Shown: positions 1 through 10,218 of the stretch, one piece after another
Layout: every line of letters begins with the position of its first letter
Position numbering within the stretch: position 1 is the stretch's first letter
Source: Hyphomonadaceae bacterium
Lineage (GTDB): Bacteria; Pseudomonadota; Alphaproteobacteria; Caulobacterales; Hyphomonadaceae
Direction of reading: 5' to 3'
Length of the DNA: 64,000 nucleotides
Assembly (NCBI GenBank): GCA_024743315.1
Contig: JANSWU010000004.1
Coordinates: 186,001-250,000, forward strand
Program-made: the position numbers and the translations under genes
The notes under the pieces: model-generated
The model's input: the letters and a program-made list of their open reading frames with translations, nothing else
Told to the model about the DNA's origin: nothing
Databases searched by the model: none

Positions 1-1163
1 TGGTGCAGAGGATAATTGAAGAATTTGAACAAGGTGAGGACCAGCGCCACGGTCAGGGGCAAGGCCATGCCGACAACGATCGCTGCCCGCCATCCCATAA
101 CAAAGAACAGCACGGCAAAGACCAGGAAAGCCGAAATCACCAGATTCTGGGCCAGGCCGTTCAGACGGGACTCAGTATATTTGCTCTGGTCGAAAATCGG
201 CGTGACGGAAATATCTGACGGCACCGTGGTGGCGAAATCCTCGACCATGGCGCGGGCATTCCGGGCCCAGACATCAACGCGTTGATTGGACGAAATGTAT
301 GCAGTGACGAACACAGCGCGTTTGCCATTGCTGAAGGCCAGCTTGGTCGGCGGATCTTCAATGCCTTTGACAACATCGGCCACATCGCCCACGCGCAGCG
401 CCGACCCGTCCGGTGACTGAACCAAGGGGATCGAACGAATCCGCGCCACGCCGTCAAATTCGCCGCCAATCTCAAGCCCTATATTGCTGCGGTCTCCACG
501 CACTTCGCCGGCGGGCGCTTTGGAGTCGGCAGCGGCCACCAGTCGCGCAGCGTCATTCAAGGACAATCCAGCCGCCGCGAGCGCCTCGGGATCAGCAATG
601 ACCCGGACCTCTTCTTCCGGCAGGCCCATGATTTCTGTTTCTTCGGTCGCGTTGAGCCCTCGGAACCGGTCTTCAAGCACTTCGGCGAGGCGCGCCATGA
701 CAGCCAAACCCGGCTCGCCCTCGCCTTCCCAGGCCAGTGCCACCGTCATCGTCGCGGCACCGACATAGACGCGCCGAACAAAGGGCGTCGACGCCCCCTG
801 CGGTAGGTCGGGCTGGGCCAGTTGCACCTGCTGTCGGATCAGCGTCCAGGCATTATCGACTTCGGCGGCTGAGAGGCTCTCATCGATTTCAATCGAGATT
901 TGCGATGTGTTAGCGCGTGAAGTCGATTCTGTTTCAGACACTTCCGGCAATTCCAACAAACGCCGTTCAATCGGCTCCGTGACGGTTGACTCAATCCGCT
1001 CGGCATCAGCGCCAGGCAATGTGGTGAGCACGAAGCCAAACCGCTCGACCAGCGTTGGGTCTTCTTGCCGGCCCAGCGTCAGAATGGCGAAGAACCCACT
1101 GATCAGCGCAACGATGACTGCCAGGATCGTCAGGCGAGGCAGGCGATAGAAAAGCGTTGTCAT
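1..1163 (-). CDS. RND-family efflux transporter permease (AcrB/MexF-like), truncated by left window edge
   Basis: Minus-strand frame open from ATG at 1163 (MTTLFYRLPRLTILAVIVALISGFFAILTLGRQEDP...) to the window edge; RND N-terminal TM and porter-domain features; next to a periplasmic adaptor gene. Confidence 0.9.
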   Translation of the reverse strand, partial: MTTLFYRLPRLTILAVIVALISGFFAILTLGRQEDPTLVERFGFVLTTLPGADAERIESTVTEPIERRLLELPEVSETESTSRANTSQISIEIDESLSAAEVDNAWTLIRQQVQLAQPDLPQGASTPFVRRVYVGAATMTVALAWEGEGEPGLAVMARLAEVLEDRFRGLNATEETEIMGLPEEEVRVIADPEALAAAGLSLNDAARLVAAADSKAPAGEVRGDRSNIGLEIGGEFDGVARIRSIPLVQSPDGSALRVGDVADVVKGIEDPPTKLAFSNGKRAVFVTAYISSNQRVDVWARNARAMVEDFATTVPSDISVTPIFDQSKYTESRLNGLAQNLVISAFLVFAVLFFVMGWRAAIVVGMALPLTVALVLTLFKFFNYPLH

Positions 1164-1168
1164 GGGCT

Positions 1169-2356
1169 TTATCCGTTTCCGGCGACCAGGCCGACCGTAT
1201 TGGTATCGACCGGCGTGACGGGTTGCCCCGGAGCGATGCGCTGCAGGCCATCAATAATGATCCGATCGCCATCACGAATGGACCCACGTACGAAGACCCG
1301 GTCTCCATCTTGATGCAGGATTTCGACAATTCCCGGTTCAGCAACAGTGCTACCGCTGCTGCCACGCGCCTTGTATATGGACCACAGACCGCGATCCGCC
1401 TCGGCAAGGGCGGAGACTGGCAGCCACAGACCTTGCTCATCAATATCACGTTCAAGCCCGAGCCGGACGACGGCGCCGGCCGAGACCTGGCTTGGATCAT
1501 CAATGTCAAACACAGTGGTGACGGTACGGTTACTGGCATCGATGACACCGGTCATGGAGCGTAGCGACGCCGAGACAGTGCCTTGATCAGAGACTAGAGG
1601 ATAAGATTGTCCAACAACCATATCGCGCGCGAGTTTTGCCGTCAGGCCGATACGCGCCTCAAGCACGTCAGTCTCAACCAGTTCAAAGATTGGCTGCCCC
1701 GGACCGGCAATCGCGCCTTCGTCCACCATGCGCGTAGTCACGGTTCCAGCAAAAGGCGCGGTGATCCGTGCCAGATCGATTTGGACCCGCAGCGCATCGG
1801 CATTTGCCTTGGCCGCAGAAATGCGAGCATAGGCCGTATTCGATTGCGCACGAGCCTCGTCCACGACTTGGCTCGAGACGTGGCCGCGTTCGAGCAGAGA
1901 GATCTGACGATCGACCGTGGTTTCAGCGAGATCAAACGCTGCTTGCGCTTCGGCGATCACAGCTTCTGCTGACGCAAGTTGGGCGCGCAAGGTTCGGGTA
2001 TCAAGGATTGCGAGCGTTTGTCCGCGCTCAACCCTGTCGCCGATATCGACACGCAACGCATCGATCCGTCCGCCCGTCGCAAAACCGAGTTGGCTGGTCC
2101 GGCGCGGCGCTACGATGCCCGTAAACTTCTCTTCGACACTGAAGGCCGGTTCGACTTGCGCGACGATCGTTTTTACAGAAATCGGAACCGGGCGCTCACT
2201 TGGCACCAGCGGGCCGTCAATCGAACGGTTCTGCAAAACGAAGAAGCCGAGCAGCGCAGCGATCCCGATAATCACCAGGATGAAGATCAGGCCTTTGCCA
2301 AAGGTCGGTCGTGCTGCTCGTTTATCGATTGCGTATTCTTGTGTTTGCTCACCCAT
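1169..2356 (-). CDS. RND efflux periplasmic adaptor subunit (HlyD/MFP family)
   Basis: 395 aa; N-terminal TM, biotinyl-lipoyl-like and alpha-hairpin segments; 5 bp from the RND permease. Confidence 0.9.
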   Translation of the reverse strand: MGEQTQEYAIDKRAARPTFGKGLIFILVIIGIAALLGFFVLQNRSIDGPLVPSERPVPISVKTIVAQVEPAFSVEEKFTGIVAPRRTSQLGFATGGRIDALRVDIGDRVERGQTLAILDTRTLRAQLASAEAVIAEAQAAFDLAETTVDRQISLLERGHVSSQVVDEARAQSNTAYARISAAKANADALRVQIDLARITAPFAGTVTTRMVDEGAIAGPGQPIFELVETDVLEARIGLTAKLARDMVVGQSYPLVSDQGTVSASLRSMTGVIDASNRTVTTVFDIDDPSQVSAGAVVRLGLERDIDEQGLWLPVSALAEADRGLWSIYKARGSSGSTVAEPGIVEILHQDGDRVFVRGSIRDGDRIIIDGLQRIAPGQPVTPVDTNTVGLVAGNG

Positions 2357-3002
2357 GGTGCGCCTCCAATCCGCGGACCACCTGATCCGCGTGAAACTGA
2401 ATAAAGTCTTCTCTAGACATGGTATTTTGCTCCGGTTTGAATGCCGGAAAGGTTGGGATGTGGACGATCATCATGGTCAGGCCATGCATGGATGCCCAAA
2501 CAGATTTGGCGGCGAGCGATGGATCGATGTCCGCACGGAAAGCCCCGAGCTCAACACCTTCTTCAATCATCCCGCGCAATACGTTGAACGCCTGACCTTT
2601 CTTTGACAGCTGGAACCCGGGTTCATTTTCGACCGGACCGTCGGTTTCGGATTCACCAGCAAAGGCGGCGGCGTAGTGATACGGCTTCTCTGTTGCAATC
2701 TGGACATAAGTCGCGACACAGTCTCGCGCCCGTTGGTCGAACGGCGTCGATTTGTCAGCGATGCGATGGACGTTTTCGAGGATCAACTCAAAGAAGGATT
2801 CCTTAAGCTCATCGACCAATTCATCCTTGGAGCTGAAATACTTGTAGATCGCCGCTGGGGAGTAATCGATGTTCTCGGCCAAGCGACGAATGGACAAGCC
2901 TGCAGCGCCTTCGCGCGCAAAAACTTGCTCCGCAGCCGTTAGGATGCGAGCTCGAATTTTGTTGCGACGGCGCTCGGCCGGGGAGGAAACGCTTGCAGTC
3001 AT
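2349..3002 (-). CDS. TetR/AcrR family transcriptional regulator
   Basis: 217 aa; N-terminal TetR HTH (RILTAAEQVFAREGAAGLSIRRLAENIDYSPAAIYKYFSSKDEL); overlaps adaptor start. Confidence 0.92.
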   Translation of the reverse strand: MTASVSSPAERRRNKIRARILTAAEQVFAREGAAGLSIRRLAENIDYSPAAIYKYFSSKDELVDELKESFFELILENVHRIADKSTPFDQRARDCVATYVQIATEKPYHYAAAFAGESETDGPVENEPGFQLSKKGQAFNVLRGMIEEGVELGAFRADIDPSLAAKSVWASMHGLTMMIVHIPTFPAFKPEQNTMSREDFIQFHADQVVRGLEAHHG

Positions 3003-3043
3003 CTAATGGACCCTTTCGACCATAAATAGTACACGCGTTCAGA

Positions 3044-3062
3044 AAGTAAACACTGTTCACTT
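3044..3062. promoter_or_regulatory. Probable TetR operator
   Basis: AAGTAAACA-C-TGTTCACTT, 19-bp palindrome with one mismatched pair, between divergent tetR and nitroreductase genes. Confidence 0.5.
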
Positions 3063-3098
3063 AAATTTCTTTTTGGTGATTTGAAAACAAGGACCTAA

Positions 3099-3746
3099 GT
3101 GCGGCTCATGGCTTCCATTTTCCCACCCGCACCGCCTTTGGGCACTCCGATGCTGCCCACTCGCCCAAGCCCTGAAGCTCGCCAATTGATCGCATTGAGA
3201 CGATCGACGAGCAAACGCGGGCTCATCACACCAGGGCCTGATCGAACGGCGCTAGATGAAATTCTTACGGTGGCAACCCGGGTACCGGATCACCGCCGGC
3301 TGGCACCATGGCGGTTTTTGGTGTTCGAGGGAGATGCGAGAGCAGATTTCAATGCCAAAGCCGTCGAGATCCAAAAGGCGGAGAACCCAGACGCCACGGA
3401 GGCCATGCTCGCCGATACAGCAGGCTATTTCAGCCGAGCCCCAGTCGTCGTGGCAGTGATCTCGTCGCCAGACCCAACCCATAAAACCCCCGTTTGGGAA
3501 CAAGAGCTATCCTGTGGCGCCTTGTGCCAAAATCTATTGCTGGCGGCCAATGCCAGCGGATGGGCTGGCTGCTGGCTGACGGAGTGGATCGCGTTCAGCC
3601 CGGGCATCAATGCGCTGCTCGGTCTGACGGAGCACGAGCGAATTGCCGGTTTTATTTATCTCGGCACGGCCAAAGAACATCCGCAGGAACGGCTGCGGCC
3701 AGATCTATCGGCCAAAATTCAACGCTGGCAACGTGAACCAGACTGA
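3099..3746 (+). CDS. Nitroreductase family protein (YdjA-like)
   Basis: 215 aa; RRSTSKRGL..., GWAGCWLTEW nitroreductase motifs; true start may be downstream. Confidence 0.85.
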   Translation: MRLMASIFPPAPPLGTPMLPTRPSPEARQLIALRRSTSKRGLITPGPDRTALDEILTVATRVPDHRRLAPWRFLVFEGDARADFNAKAVEIQKAENPDATEAMLADTAGYFSRAPVVVAVISSPDPTHKTPVWEQELSCGALCQNLLLAANASGWAGCWLTEWIAFSPGINALLGLTEHERIAGFIYLGTAKEHPQERLRPDLSAKIQRWQREPD

Positions 3747-3750
3747 CGGC

Positions 3751-4923
3751 TTAAGCCGCGGTCGGCCGACTGAGGTCAAACTTTACGGAACTGCGATCCA
3801 GGGACTTAACTTGGCGCGCCTGTTCGCTCGCCGCTGCGATCAGATCACTTGGAGTCCATCCCGCGCGCACGGACGCACCGCCAATGGCGCACTCAACGTA
3901 TCCAACAAATTGTCCGCTTTGCTTTTTGACGATTTTGAACATTTCCAATTCATCAATGAGCGCGTTCGCTAATTTGCCCGCATCTGCATAAGCGTGCCGT
4001 GGCAGCATGATTGCGAACTCTGGCCCCGAGAATCGGGCACACAAACCTTTGTCGCCGATCGTTCTCCGGGCAATATCGGAAAATGATTTCATGATAAACT
4101 CGGAAATATCCGAGCCCGCCTCCTGACACAGGCCGTGAACGTTCTTGATGTGCAGCACCATAACGGTGAGCGAGTAGCCATTGGTTATGGCTTCGTCATA
4201 TCGCTCCGTCAGTACTTCCTCAAACTTGGCTCGATTGACCAGTTCGGTGAGCGCGTCCTTGGCCAGATCGTCCCGTAGTTTCAGGACTTTGGAACTCAAG
4301 AGTGAAATTTCATCATGCCGTCTTTGCAGGGACACTTGTAGGTCTTGCGCCGACGCTTTGGACGCCTGCCCTTGCTGAAGAATCCCATCAATAGCGATTT
4401 TGAGGTCATCTTCTGAAGCATCCGCGGGCAACATATCTTTCGTCTTATCAATCGACGCGACATACTCATCCGTGTTTGAGATGATATCGGTGACCAGCGA
4501 TTTCGCCCCTGCCACCTCATCTTGAATGGCGCGACTAATGTGTTCCAGTTCGCCCTCGGTTTCGCTCCTAGACTGAACATATTCAGCGTGTAACTGTTTC
4601 ATCTCGGCCGCATTGATAGTGCTGCCCTGAGCGAGAATGGCGTCCACTGCGGCCACCAAATCAGGGTCAGTTTTGGCCGCATAGGCGTACCAAACAGCAT
4701 ATGAGAGGGGATCGGCTGGAGTCCGGTGAGATGCGATAAGCTCGAACGCCGTTTTGGCGGCTTCCCAAGTGTTTGAAAATGTCGGCTTCACCAATTTCCG
4801 GTTGCGAATTGGCAGATCTGGCACGTTGGTCATGTCGAATAGCGTCCCCGTTTGCTTTTCACTATTCGAATTATCTACTTTAAGTTGCGCCATGATTAAT
4901 TGAGACGGTGCAATATTTCGCAA
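3751..4923 (-). CDS. GGDEF-domain protein with degenerate active site (SGPEF)
   Basis: 390 aa; LTELVNRAKFEEVL...ARFSGPEFAIMLPRH, GGDEF fold with altered signature. Confidence 0.8.
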   Translation of the reverse strand: MRNIAPSQLIMAQLKVDNSNSEKQTGTLFDMTNVPDLPIRNRKLVKPTFSNTWEAAKTAFELIASHRTPADPLSYAVWYAYAAKTDPDLVAAVDAILAQGSTINAAEMKQLHAEYVQSRSETEGELEHISRAIQDEVAGAKSLVTDIISNTDEYVASIDKTKDMLPADASEDDLKIAIDGILQQGQASKASAQDLQVSLQRRHDEISLLSSKVLKLRDDLAKDALTELVNRAKFEEVLTERYDEAITNGYSLTVMVLHIKNVHGLCQEAGSDISEFIMKSFSDIARRTIGDKGLCARFSGPEFAIMLPRHAYADAGKLANALIDELEMFKIVKKQSGQFVGYVECAIGGASVRAGWTPSDLIAAASEQARQVKSLDRSSVKFDLSRPTAA

Positions 4924-4961
4924 ACAAGACTTTATTTTACGCCGACGCTTTATGCAGACTC

Positions 4962-6731
4962 TCAGTTGAGCCCGAACAAGGCTTCGCTTTCCGCCAGCAT
5001 GGCCTGACCGCCATGCGTGATCCCGGCCACTGCGCCCGGCGCTGCGGCGAGCGCGGTCTCAGCAAAGAACCCTGCCAGGGCGGTCATGCGCCCGCGAATT
5101 TGGCCACTTTCACTGCGCGCCTCGATCGCGCCCTTGGTTAGAAAGTGTCCGCCGATCACGTCGCCCGCCAATGCCAGATAGGCCGTCGCCCCAGACAGCG
5201 CGACTTCGCGATCCTCTTTCATGGTCCGTTTCATCCACTCCGTGGCTTCAGACAGAGCGGCATTTGCAGCGACCAGGCGATCCGCGACCTGAACCATATT
5301 CGGATCATTGGTCTCCCGCGCGTCCCGGGCAGTTTGCTCAATCTCTGCAATCATGGCGGTCATCGCTGCCCCATCCGCCATTGAGAGTTTGCGGCCGGCA
5401 AGGTCAATTGCTTGGATCCCGTTGGTGCCCTCATAAATCGGCGCGATGCGGGCGTCCCGATAGAGCTGAGCGGCCAGCGTCTCATTCATGAAGCCCATGC
5501 CACCATGAACCTGAACCCCAAGGCTCGCCACCTCTACCCCCATATCGGTGGACCAGGCCTTGGCGATCGGCGTCAGAAGTTCTTCGCGCAATTTCGCGGT
5601 TTCGCGATCTTCTTCGGTTTCAGCATGTTCCGCCATATCAGCGGCCACACCGGTTGCATAACAAATCGCCCGCGCCGCCATGACTTTGGCGCGCATCGTG
5701 GTCAGCATGCGTCGCACATCGGCATGGTGCAGGATGGGAGCAGCGCCGCTGACCCCTTCGGCTTTGCCCTGCTTGCGTTCCTGGGCGTAATTGAACGCGG
5801 TTTGCCAGGCCGCCTCGCCCACGCCGACGCCTTCAAGCCCGACATTCAAACGAGCCGAGTTCATCATGGTGAACATACAGGCAAGGCCTTTATTCTCGGC
5901 CCCGATCAGCCAGCCTTTGGCACCGTCATATTCCATCACGCAAGTCGGCGAGGCGTGAATGCCGACTTTCTCTTCAAGCCCGATACATTTAACGCCATTA
6001 TCAGCCCCAAGGCTGCCATCAGCATTCACGATCCGCTTTGGGACAATGAACAGCGACACACCGCGAGAGCCTTCCGGCGCATCCGGCAAACGGGCGAGCA
6101 CAAGGTGGATAATGTTCTCAGCAACATCATGATCCCCCCATGTGATATAGATTTTCTGCCCTGAAATCGCGTAGGAGCCATCGCCATTGGGAATGGCTTT
6201 GGTTTTCAGCGCCCCGACATCGGATCCGGCTTGCGGTTCAGTCAGGTTCATTGTGCCGGTCCATTCGGCGCTGATCAGTTTTGGTAAGTAGGTGGCTTTC
6301 TGATCCTCGGTGCCATGCGCCAACAGCGCTTCAATCGCGCCGAAGCTCAACATCGGGCAGAGGCCGAAGGCCATATTCGCGCCGTGAAACATTTCCATCA
6401 CGGCCAGGCCCAGGACCTTTGGCAGCCCTTGCCCGCCCCATTCTTCTGGCGCTGATAATCCCATCCAGCCGCCATCCCGAAAGGCCGCATACGCCTCGGC
6501 GAATCCAGGGGCTGCCTTGACCCCGTCTTCCGTCAGTTTGGACCCTGCTTTGTCCCCGGTTTGGTTGAGTGGCGCGAGAATATCACGCGCAAGTTTACCC
6601 GCCTCGTCCAGGATTGGCTCGACCAATTCGGCGTCATAATTCTCAAACTCCGGATGTCCCTCAAATTTGTGCAGACCCGCCAAGTGGGTCAGGGCAAAAG
6701 CGATATCTGTGACTGGGGCGGTATAGGACAT
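4962..6731 (-). CDS. Acyl-CoA dehydrogenase
   Basis: 589 aa; MNLTEPQAGSDVGA, YEGTNGIQAIDLAGRK ACAD motifs. Confidence 0.93.
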   Translation of the reverse strand: MSYTAPVTDIAFALTHLAGLHKFEGHPEFENYDAELVEPILDEAGKLARDILAPLNQTGDKAGSKLTEDGVKAAPGFAEAYAAFRDGGWMGLSAPEEWGGQGLPKVLGLAVMEMFHGANMAFGLCPMLSFGAIEALLAHGTEDQKATYLPKLISAEWTGTMNLTEPQAGSDVGALKTKAIPNGDGSYAISGQKIYITWGDHDVAENIIHLVLARLPDAPEGSRGVSLFIVPKRIVNADGSLGADNGVKCIGLEEKVGIHASPTCVMEYDGAKGWLIGAENKGLACMFTMMNSARLNVGLEGVGVGEAAWQTAFNYAQERKQGKAEGVSGAAPILHHADVRRMLTTMRAKVMAARAICYATGVAADMAEHAETEEDRETAKLREELLTPIAKAWSTDMGVEVASLGVQVHGGMGFMNETLAAQLYRDARIAPIYEGTNGIQAIDLAGRKLSMADGAAMTAMIAEIEQTARDARETNDPNMVQVADRLVAANAALSEATEWMKRTMKEDREVALSGATAYLALAGDVIGGHFLTKGAIEARSESGQIRGRMTALAGFFAETALAAAPGAVAGITHGGQAMLAESEALFGLN

Positions 6732-6852
6732 GGATCATGCGGCTCCGGCATAAGAGTTATCGTCCCCATTCTTCTACATTGCGTCTGGCCAAGAAGAAAT
6801 CCCACGCTACCTTTTGGCGCAGGATAGATTCAACCCGTTAAAGGAGCCTCCC

Positions 6853-7473
6853 ATGCGTAAACTTGCAATTGCTGCCAGCCTCTTGGCCCTGACCTTGCCC
6901 GCGCAAGCCAATCCGACACTCGAGGGTGTCGCCTCCGGCCTTTATGAGCTTGAAAAAACTCATGCCTTCCTGACCTGGACCGTGCAGCACAATGGCATCT
7001 CTGGCTATACCGTAAACTTCACCGATTTCGATGCAGACCTGGTATTTGACGCCGAAACCCCTGCCAATTCGCAGCTTTCAGTCTCGATCAACCCAACCGC
7101 GTTGAATACGAATTACCCGGACCCAGACAAGAAAGTCGAATGGGAGACCGAACTTGGCACCGATGCGCGTTTCCTGAATGCCGGTGAATTTCCAACGATT
7201 ACATTCAACTCGACCTCGGTTGAGCAAACCGGTGAATTCGAAGGCACCGTCACCGGAGACCTCACCTTCCTCGGAGTCACACAACCGGTCACGCTCGTCG
7301 TGTCTTATGGCGGCGTCGCCAATCCGCCTTGGTTCGGACAGCGCGACGTGATCGGGTTCACCGCATCAACCACCATCAATCGCTCGGAATTTGGCAACAC
7401 ATCGCTCGGTGGCGTAATCTCTGATGAGGTCGTGATCGAATTCTCGGGCGAGTTCCTGCAGGCTGAAGAGTAA
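6853..7473 (+). CDS. YceI family periplasmic protein
   Basis: MRKLAIAASLLALTLPAQA signal peptide; YELEKTHAFLTWTVQHNGISGYTVNFTDFDADLVFD; RBS aaggag upstream. Confidence 0.9.
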   Translation: MRKLAIAASLLALTLPAQANPTLEGVASGLYELEKTHAFLTWTVQHNGISGYTVNFTDFDADLVFDAETPANSQLSVSINPTALNTNYPDPDKKVEWETELGTDARFLNAGEFPTITFNSTSVEQTGEFEGTVTGDLTFLGVTQPVTLVVSYGGVANPPWFGQRDVIGFTASTTINRSEFGNTSLGGVISDEVVIEFSGEFLQAEE

Positions 7474-7498
7474 ACCAAACACCTGACCTAGGGGACAG

Positions 7499-8233
7499 AT
7501 GAGAAGGACCATTTTCATGACATTAAGACCCCATCTTGTTGCGGGTGTGGGCGCTTTCGCCCTCGCCGCCTGCGGCGGCACCGACGCGCCGACAAGCTCT
7601 ATCGAGGCCGACGCACCACCGGCTGAGGCCGAAACCGAAGCCGAGCTACACCCGCTCCTGGCAGAGGTCGCACCCGGCGCCTATTCGCTTGAGAAAACGC
7701 ACGCCTTCATGACGATCAAGGTCGGCCATGCGGGTGGTATCTCGCAATATCGGATCAGCTTCACAGACTTTGATGCGGATCTCGATTTCAATCCGGCCGA
7801 TCCGGAAAGCTCGAGCATTTCGTTCTCCATCAATCCGGCAGCGGTCGAAACCAATTATCCCGCTGATTATGCAGCGGGTCATCCAGACAGCCAGTGGTCG
7901 AGCTGGAATGAAGATGTGTCCCGCGATGCGAAATGGTTGAACGCCGACGAATACCCGGAAATCACCTTCGTCTCGACCGCAGCGACCAAGACTGGTGAGT
8001 TGTCGGGCACTGTCACCGGTGATTTGACACTGCTCGGCGTGACGCGTCCCGTGACCTTGGATGTGACCTATAATGGCGTTGCCAATCCGCCTTGGTTCGA
8101 AGGCCGGGATGTCATTGGCTTTGATGCCAGCACATCAGTCTTGCGGTCGGATTTCGGCATGACCGCTTTCATTCCCAATATTGGCGATGAAGTGACGGTC
8201 GAGTTCTCAGGCGAATTCCTGCAGGACGAATAA
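7499..8233 (+). CDS. YceI family lipoprotein
   Basis: 244 aa; lipobox ALAAC; YSLEKTHAFMTIKVGHAGGISQYRISFTDFDADLDF. Confidence 0.9.
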   Translation: MRRTIFMTLRPHLVAGVGAFALAACGGTDAPTSSIEADAPPAEAETEAELHPLLAEVAPGAYSLEKTHAFMTIKVGHAGGISQYRISFTDFDADLDFNPADPESSSISFSINPAAVETNYPADYAAGHPDSQWSSWNEDVSRDAKWLNADEYPEITFVSTAATKTGELSGTVTGDLTLLGVTRPVTLDVTYNGVANPPWFEGRDVIGFDASTSVLRSDFGMTAFIPNIGDEVTVEFSGEFLQDE

Positions 8234-8234
8234 G

Positions 8235-9449
8235 ATGAGCGCGCCATCGGAGCGATACACGACAGTCGCCATTGTGCTGCACTGGATCATCGCGATCGCA
8301 ATTGTCGGGATGTTGATGGGCGGTTGGTACATGACCAACCTGCCTGACGGTGCGCCCGGACAATACGATTTGTATCAATTCCACAAATCGCTCGGGATCA
8401 CGATCCTGTTGCTGACGGTGGCGCGTATCATCTGGCGGGTGATGAACCCGCCGCCCGCTCTGCCGGGCGATATGAAAGGCTGGGAGAAATCGCTCAGTCA
8501 TCTTGTCCATATCGGGGTCTATTTGCTGATGATCGCCTTGCCGCTCACGGGCTGGCTTTACAGCTCCGTCAGCTTGAAGCTCGACGTGCCCACAGTACTT
8601 TACGGCGTGATCAGTTGGCCAGATATGCCGTTTGTTGAGGGGTTGAAAACAGAGGCCGGGGCCGGCGCGGCCAATCGCGCACACGGCATGCTCGGATTCC
8701 TCGCCGTCGCCTTGATCGCTTTGCATATTGGCGGTGCCATCAAGCATGAATTTGGCGCCGAAGACGGCGTCATCAAGCGCATGGCCCCAGGCCTGTTTGG
8801 TCCCGACAATGTGTTCGCCAAGCCGAGCCGCGGCGCGCTCACTGCCTTTGGCAGCGCCTTCGCGCTTTTGGTCGTCATCGCCGGCGCAGGTCCGGCGATG
8901 TCAGCCCTCTCTGGCGCAGGCGCCCCGGTCGCATCCGGCGCAACCTTCGAACCGAACTGGGCCGTCGACGCGGACGCCTCTTCGATCCGTTTTTCGGGGA
9001 TTCATGATGGCAATGAGTTTTCCGGACAGTTTGGCAATTGGGATGCCGCCATCCAGTTTGAGCCGACAGCGCCCGAAAACGCAGAAGTTCGGGTCACCGT
9101 TTCAACCGCGAGCGCGACCGCCAACCAAAAACTCTACACAGACAGCTTGCCATCTGGAGAATGGTTCAACACGGCCGCATTTCCAACCGCCTCGGTCGAC
9201 ATCCTGGACATCGCCAGCGGTGGCGATGGAACTTATACATCCACTGCTCGGCTGACATTGAAGGATCTGACAGTCGACGCTGCCTTCCCGTTTGAGCTAC
9301 AGATAGATGGCGACCGCGCCCAGATGACGGGACAAGCTGTGTTTCAGCGCACGCCGCTTGATCTCGGGCAAGCCTCTGATCCAGGCGCCGACTGGGTATC
9401 GGAGGACATTACCGTCAATGTCGTCGTCGAAGCGGATCGCTTGAACTAA
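8235..9449 (+). CDS. Cytochrome b561 domain fused to C-terminal YceI domain
   Basis: 404 aa; TVAIVLHWIIA...FHKSLGITIL b561 TM/His pattern, then a YceI-like domain from about residue 230 (SSIRFSGIHDGNEFSGQFGNWDAAIQF). Confidence 0.9.
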   Translation: MSAPSERYTTVAIVLHWIIAIAIVGMLMGGWYMTNLPDGAPGQYDLYQFHKSLGITILLLTVARIIWRVMNPPPALPGDMKGWEKSLSHLVHIGVYLLMIALPLTGWLYSSVSLKLDVPTVLYGVISWPDMPFVEGLKTEAGAGAANRAHGMLGFLAVALIALHIGGAIKHEFGAEDGVIKRMAPGLFGPDNVFAKPSRGALTAFGSAFALLVVIAGAGPAMSALSGAGAPVASGATFEPNWAVDADASSIRFSGIHDGNEFSGQFGNWDAAIQFEPTAPENAEVRVTVSTASATANQKLYTDSLPSGEWFNTAAFPTASVDILDIASGGDGTYTSTARLTLKDLTVDAAFPFELQIDGDRAQMTGQAVFQRTPLDLGQASDPGADWVSEDITVNVVVEADRLN

Positions 9450-9468
9450 ATGACGGCGCGGCCGATAT

Positions 9469-10194
9469 GTGGTCCGCAAGGAGCACACCACGATGATGAT
9501 CGAAACACCGCATGAGGAACACCATTTCATTCATCGTGCCGGGTGGCTGCGCGCCGCCGTTCTCGGCGCAAATGACGGTATTCTGTCAACGTCAAGCTTG
9601 ATGATCGGCGTTGCCGCCGCCGCCGCTTCGTCCCAGAGCATTCTCCTCGCTGGGGTCGCGGCGCTCGTCGCGGGTGCTTTATCGATGGCGGCTGGTGAAT
9701 ACGTTTCAGTGAGTTCGCAGGCCGATATCGAAAAGGCAGATCTGGAAATCGAACGACTAGCCTTGGAACAGGACCCTAAAGGCGAACTCAACGAACTGGC
9801 CCAGATTTACATGACACGCGGTCTATCCAAGGATCTTGCCTGCCAAGTCGCTGACGCCTTGACCAAAAATGGCGCGCTCGAAGCCCATGCGCGCGACGAG
9901 CTGGGGATCTCTGACTTTTCAAAAGCCCGTCCCCTTCAAGCGGCTTGGGCCTCTGCAGCGAGTTTTTCGGCCGGCGCCGCGCTGCCGGTCGCGGTTGGCG
10001 TCTTTGCCCCACACGAGACGGTCGAGATTTGGATTGCCATCACCTCCTTGATCGGTCTGGCAATCCTGGGTGTCTTTTCAGCTCGCGCGGGAGGCGCCCC
10101 ACCGCTCAATGCTGCCGTCCGAATCGTGTTCTGGGGCGCCGCAGCCATGGCACTAACAGCTTTAGTGGGACGGCTGTTCGGCGTTGAAGTTTAG
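9469..10194 (+). CDS. VIT1/CCC1 family transporter
   Basis: 241 aa (start may be 9493); RAAVLGANDGILSTSSLMIGVAAA, ALSMAAGEYVSVSSQ. Confidence 0.9.
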   Translation: MVRKEHTTMMIETPHEEHHFIHRAGWLRAAVLGANDGILSTSSLMIGVAAAAASSQSILLAGVAALVAGALSMAAGEYVSVSSQADIEKADLEIERLALEQDPKGELNELAQIYMTRGLSKDLACQVADALTKNGALEAHARDELGISDFSKARPLQAAWASAASFSAGAALPVAVGVFAPHETVEIWIAITSLIGLAILGVFSARAGGAPPLNAAVRIVFWGAAAMALTALVGRLFGVEV

Positions 10195-10218
10195 GCGATT
10201 GGCTCATAAGAGCCGATC

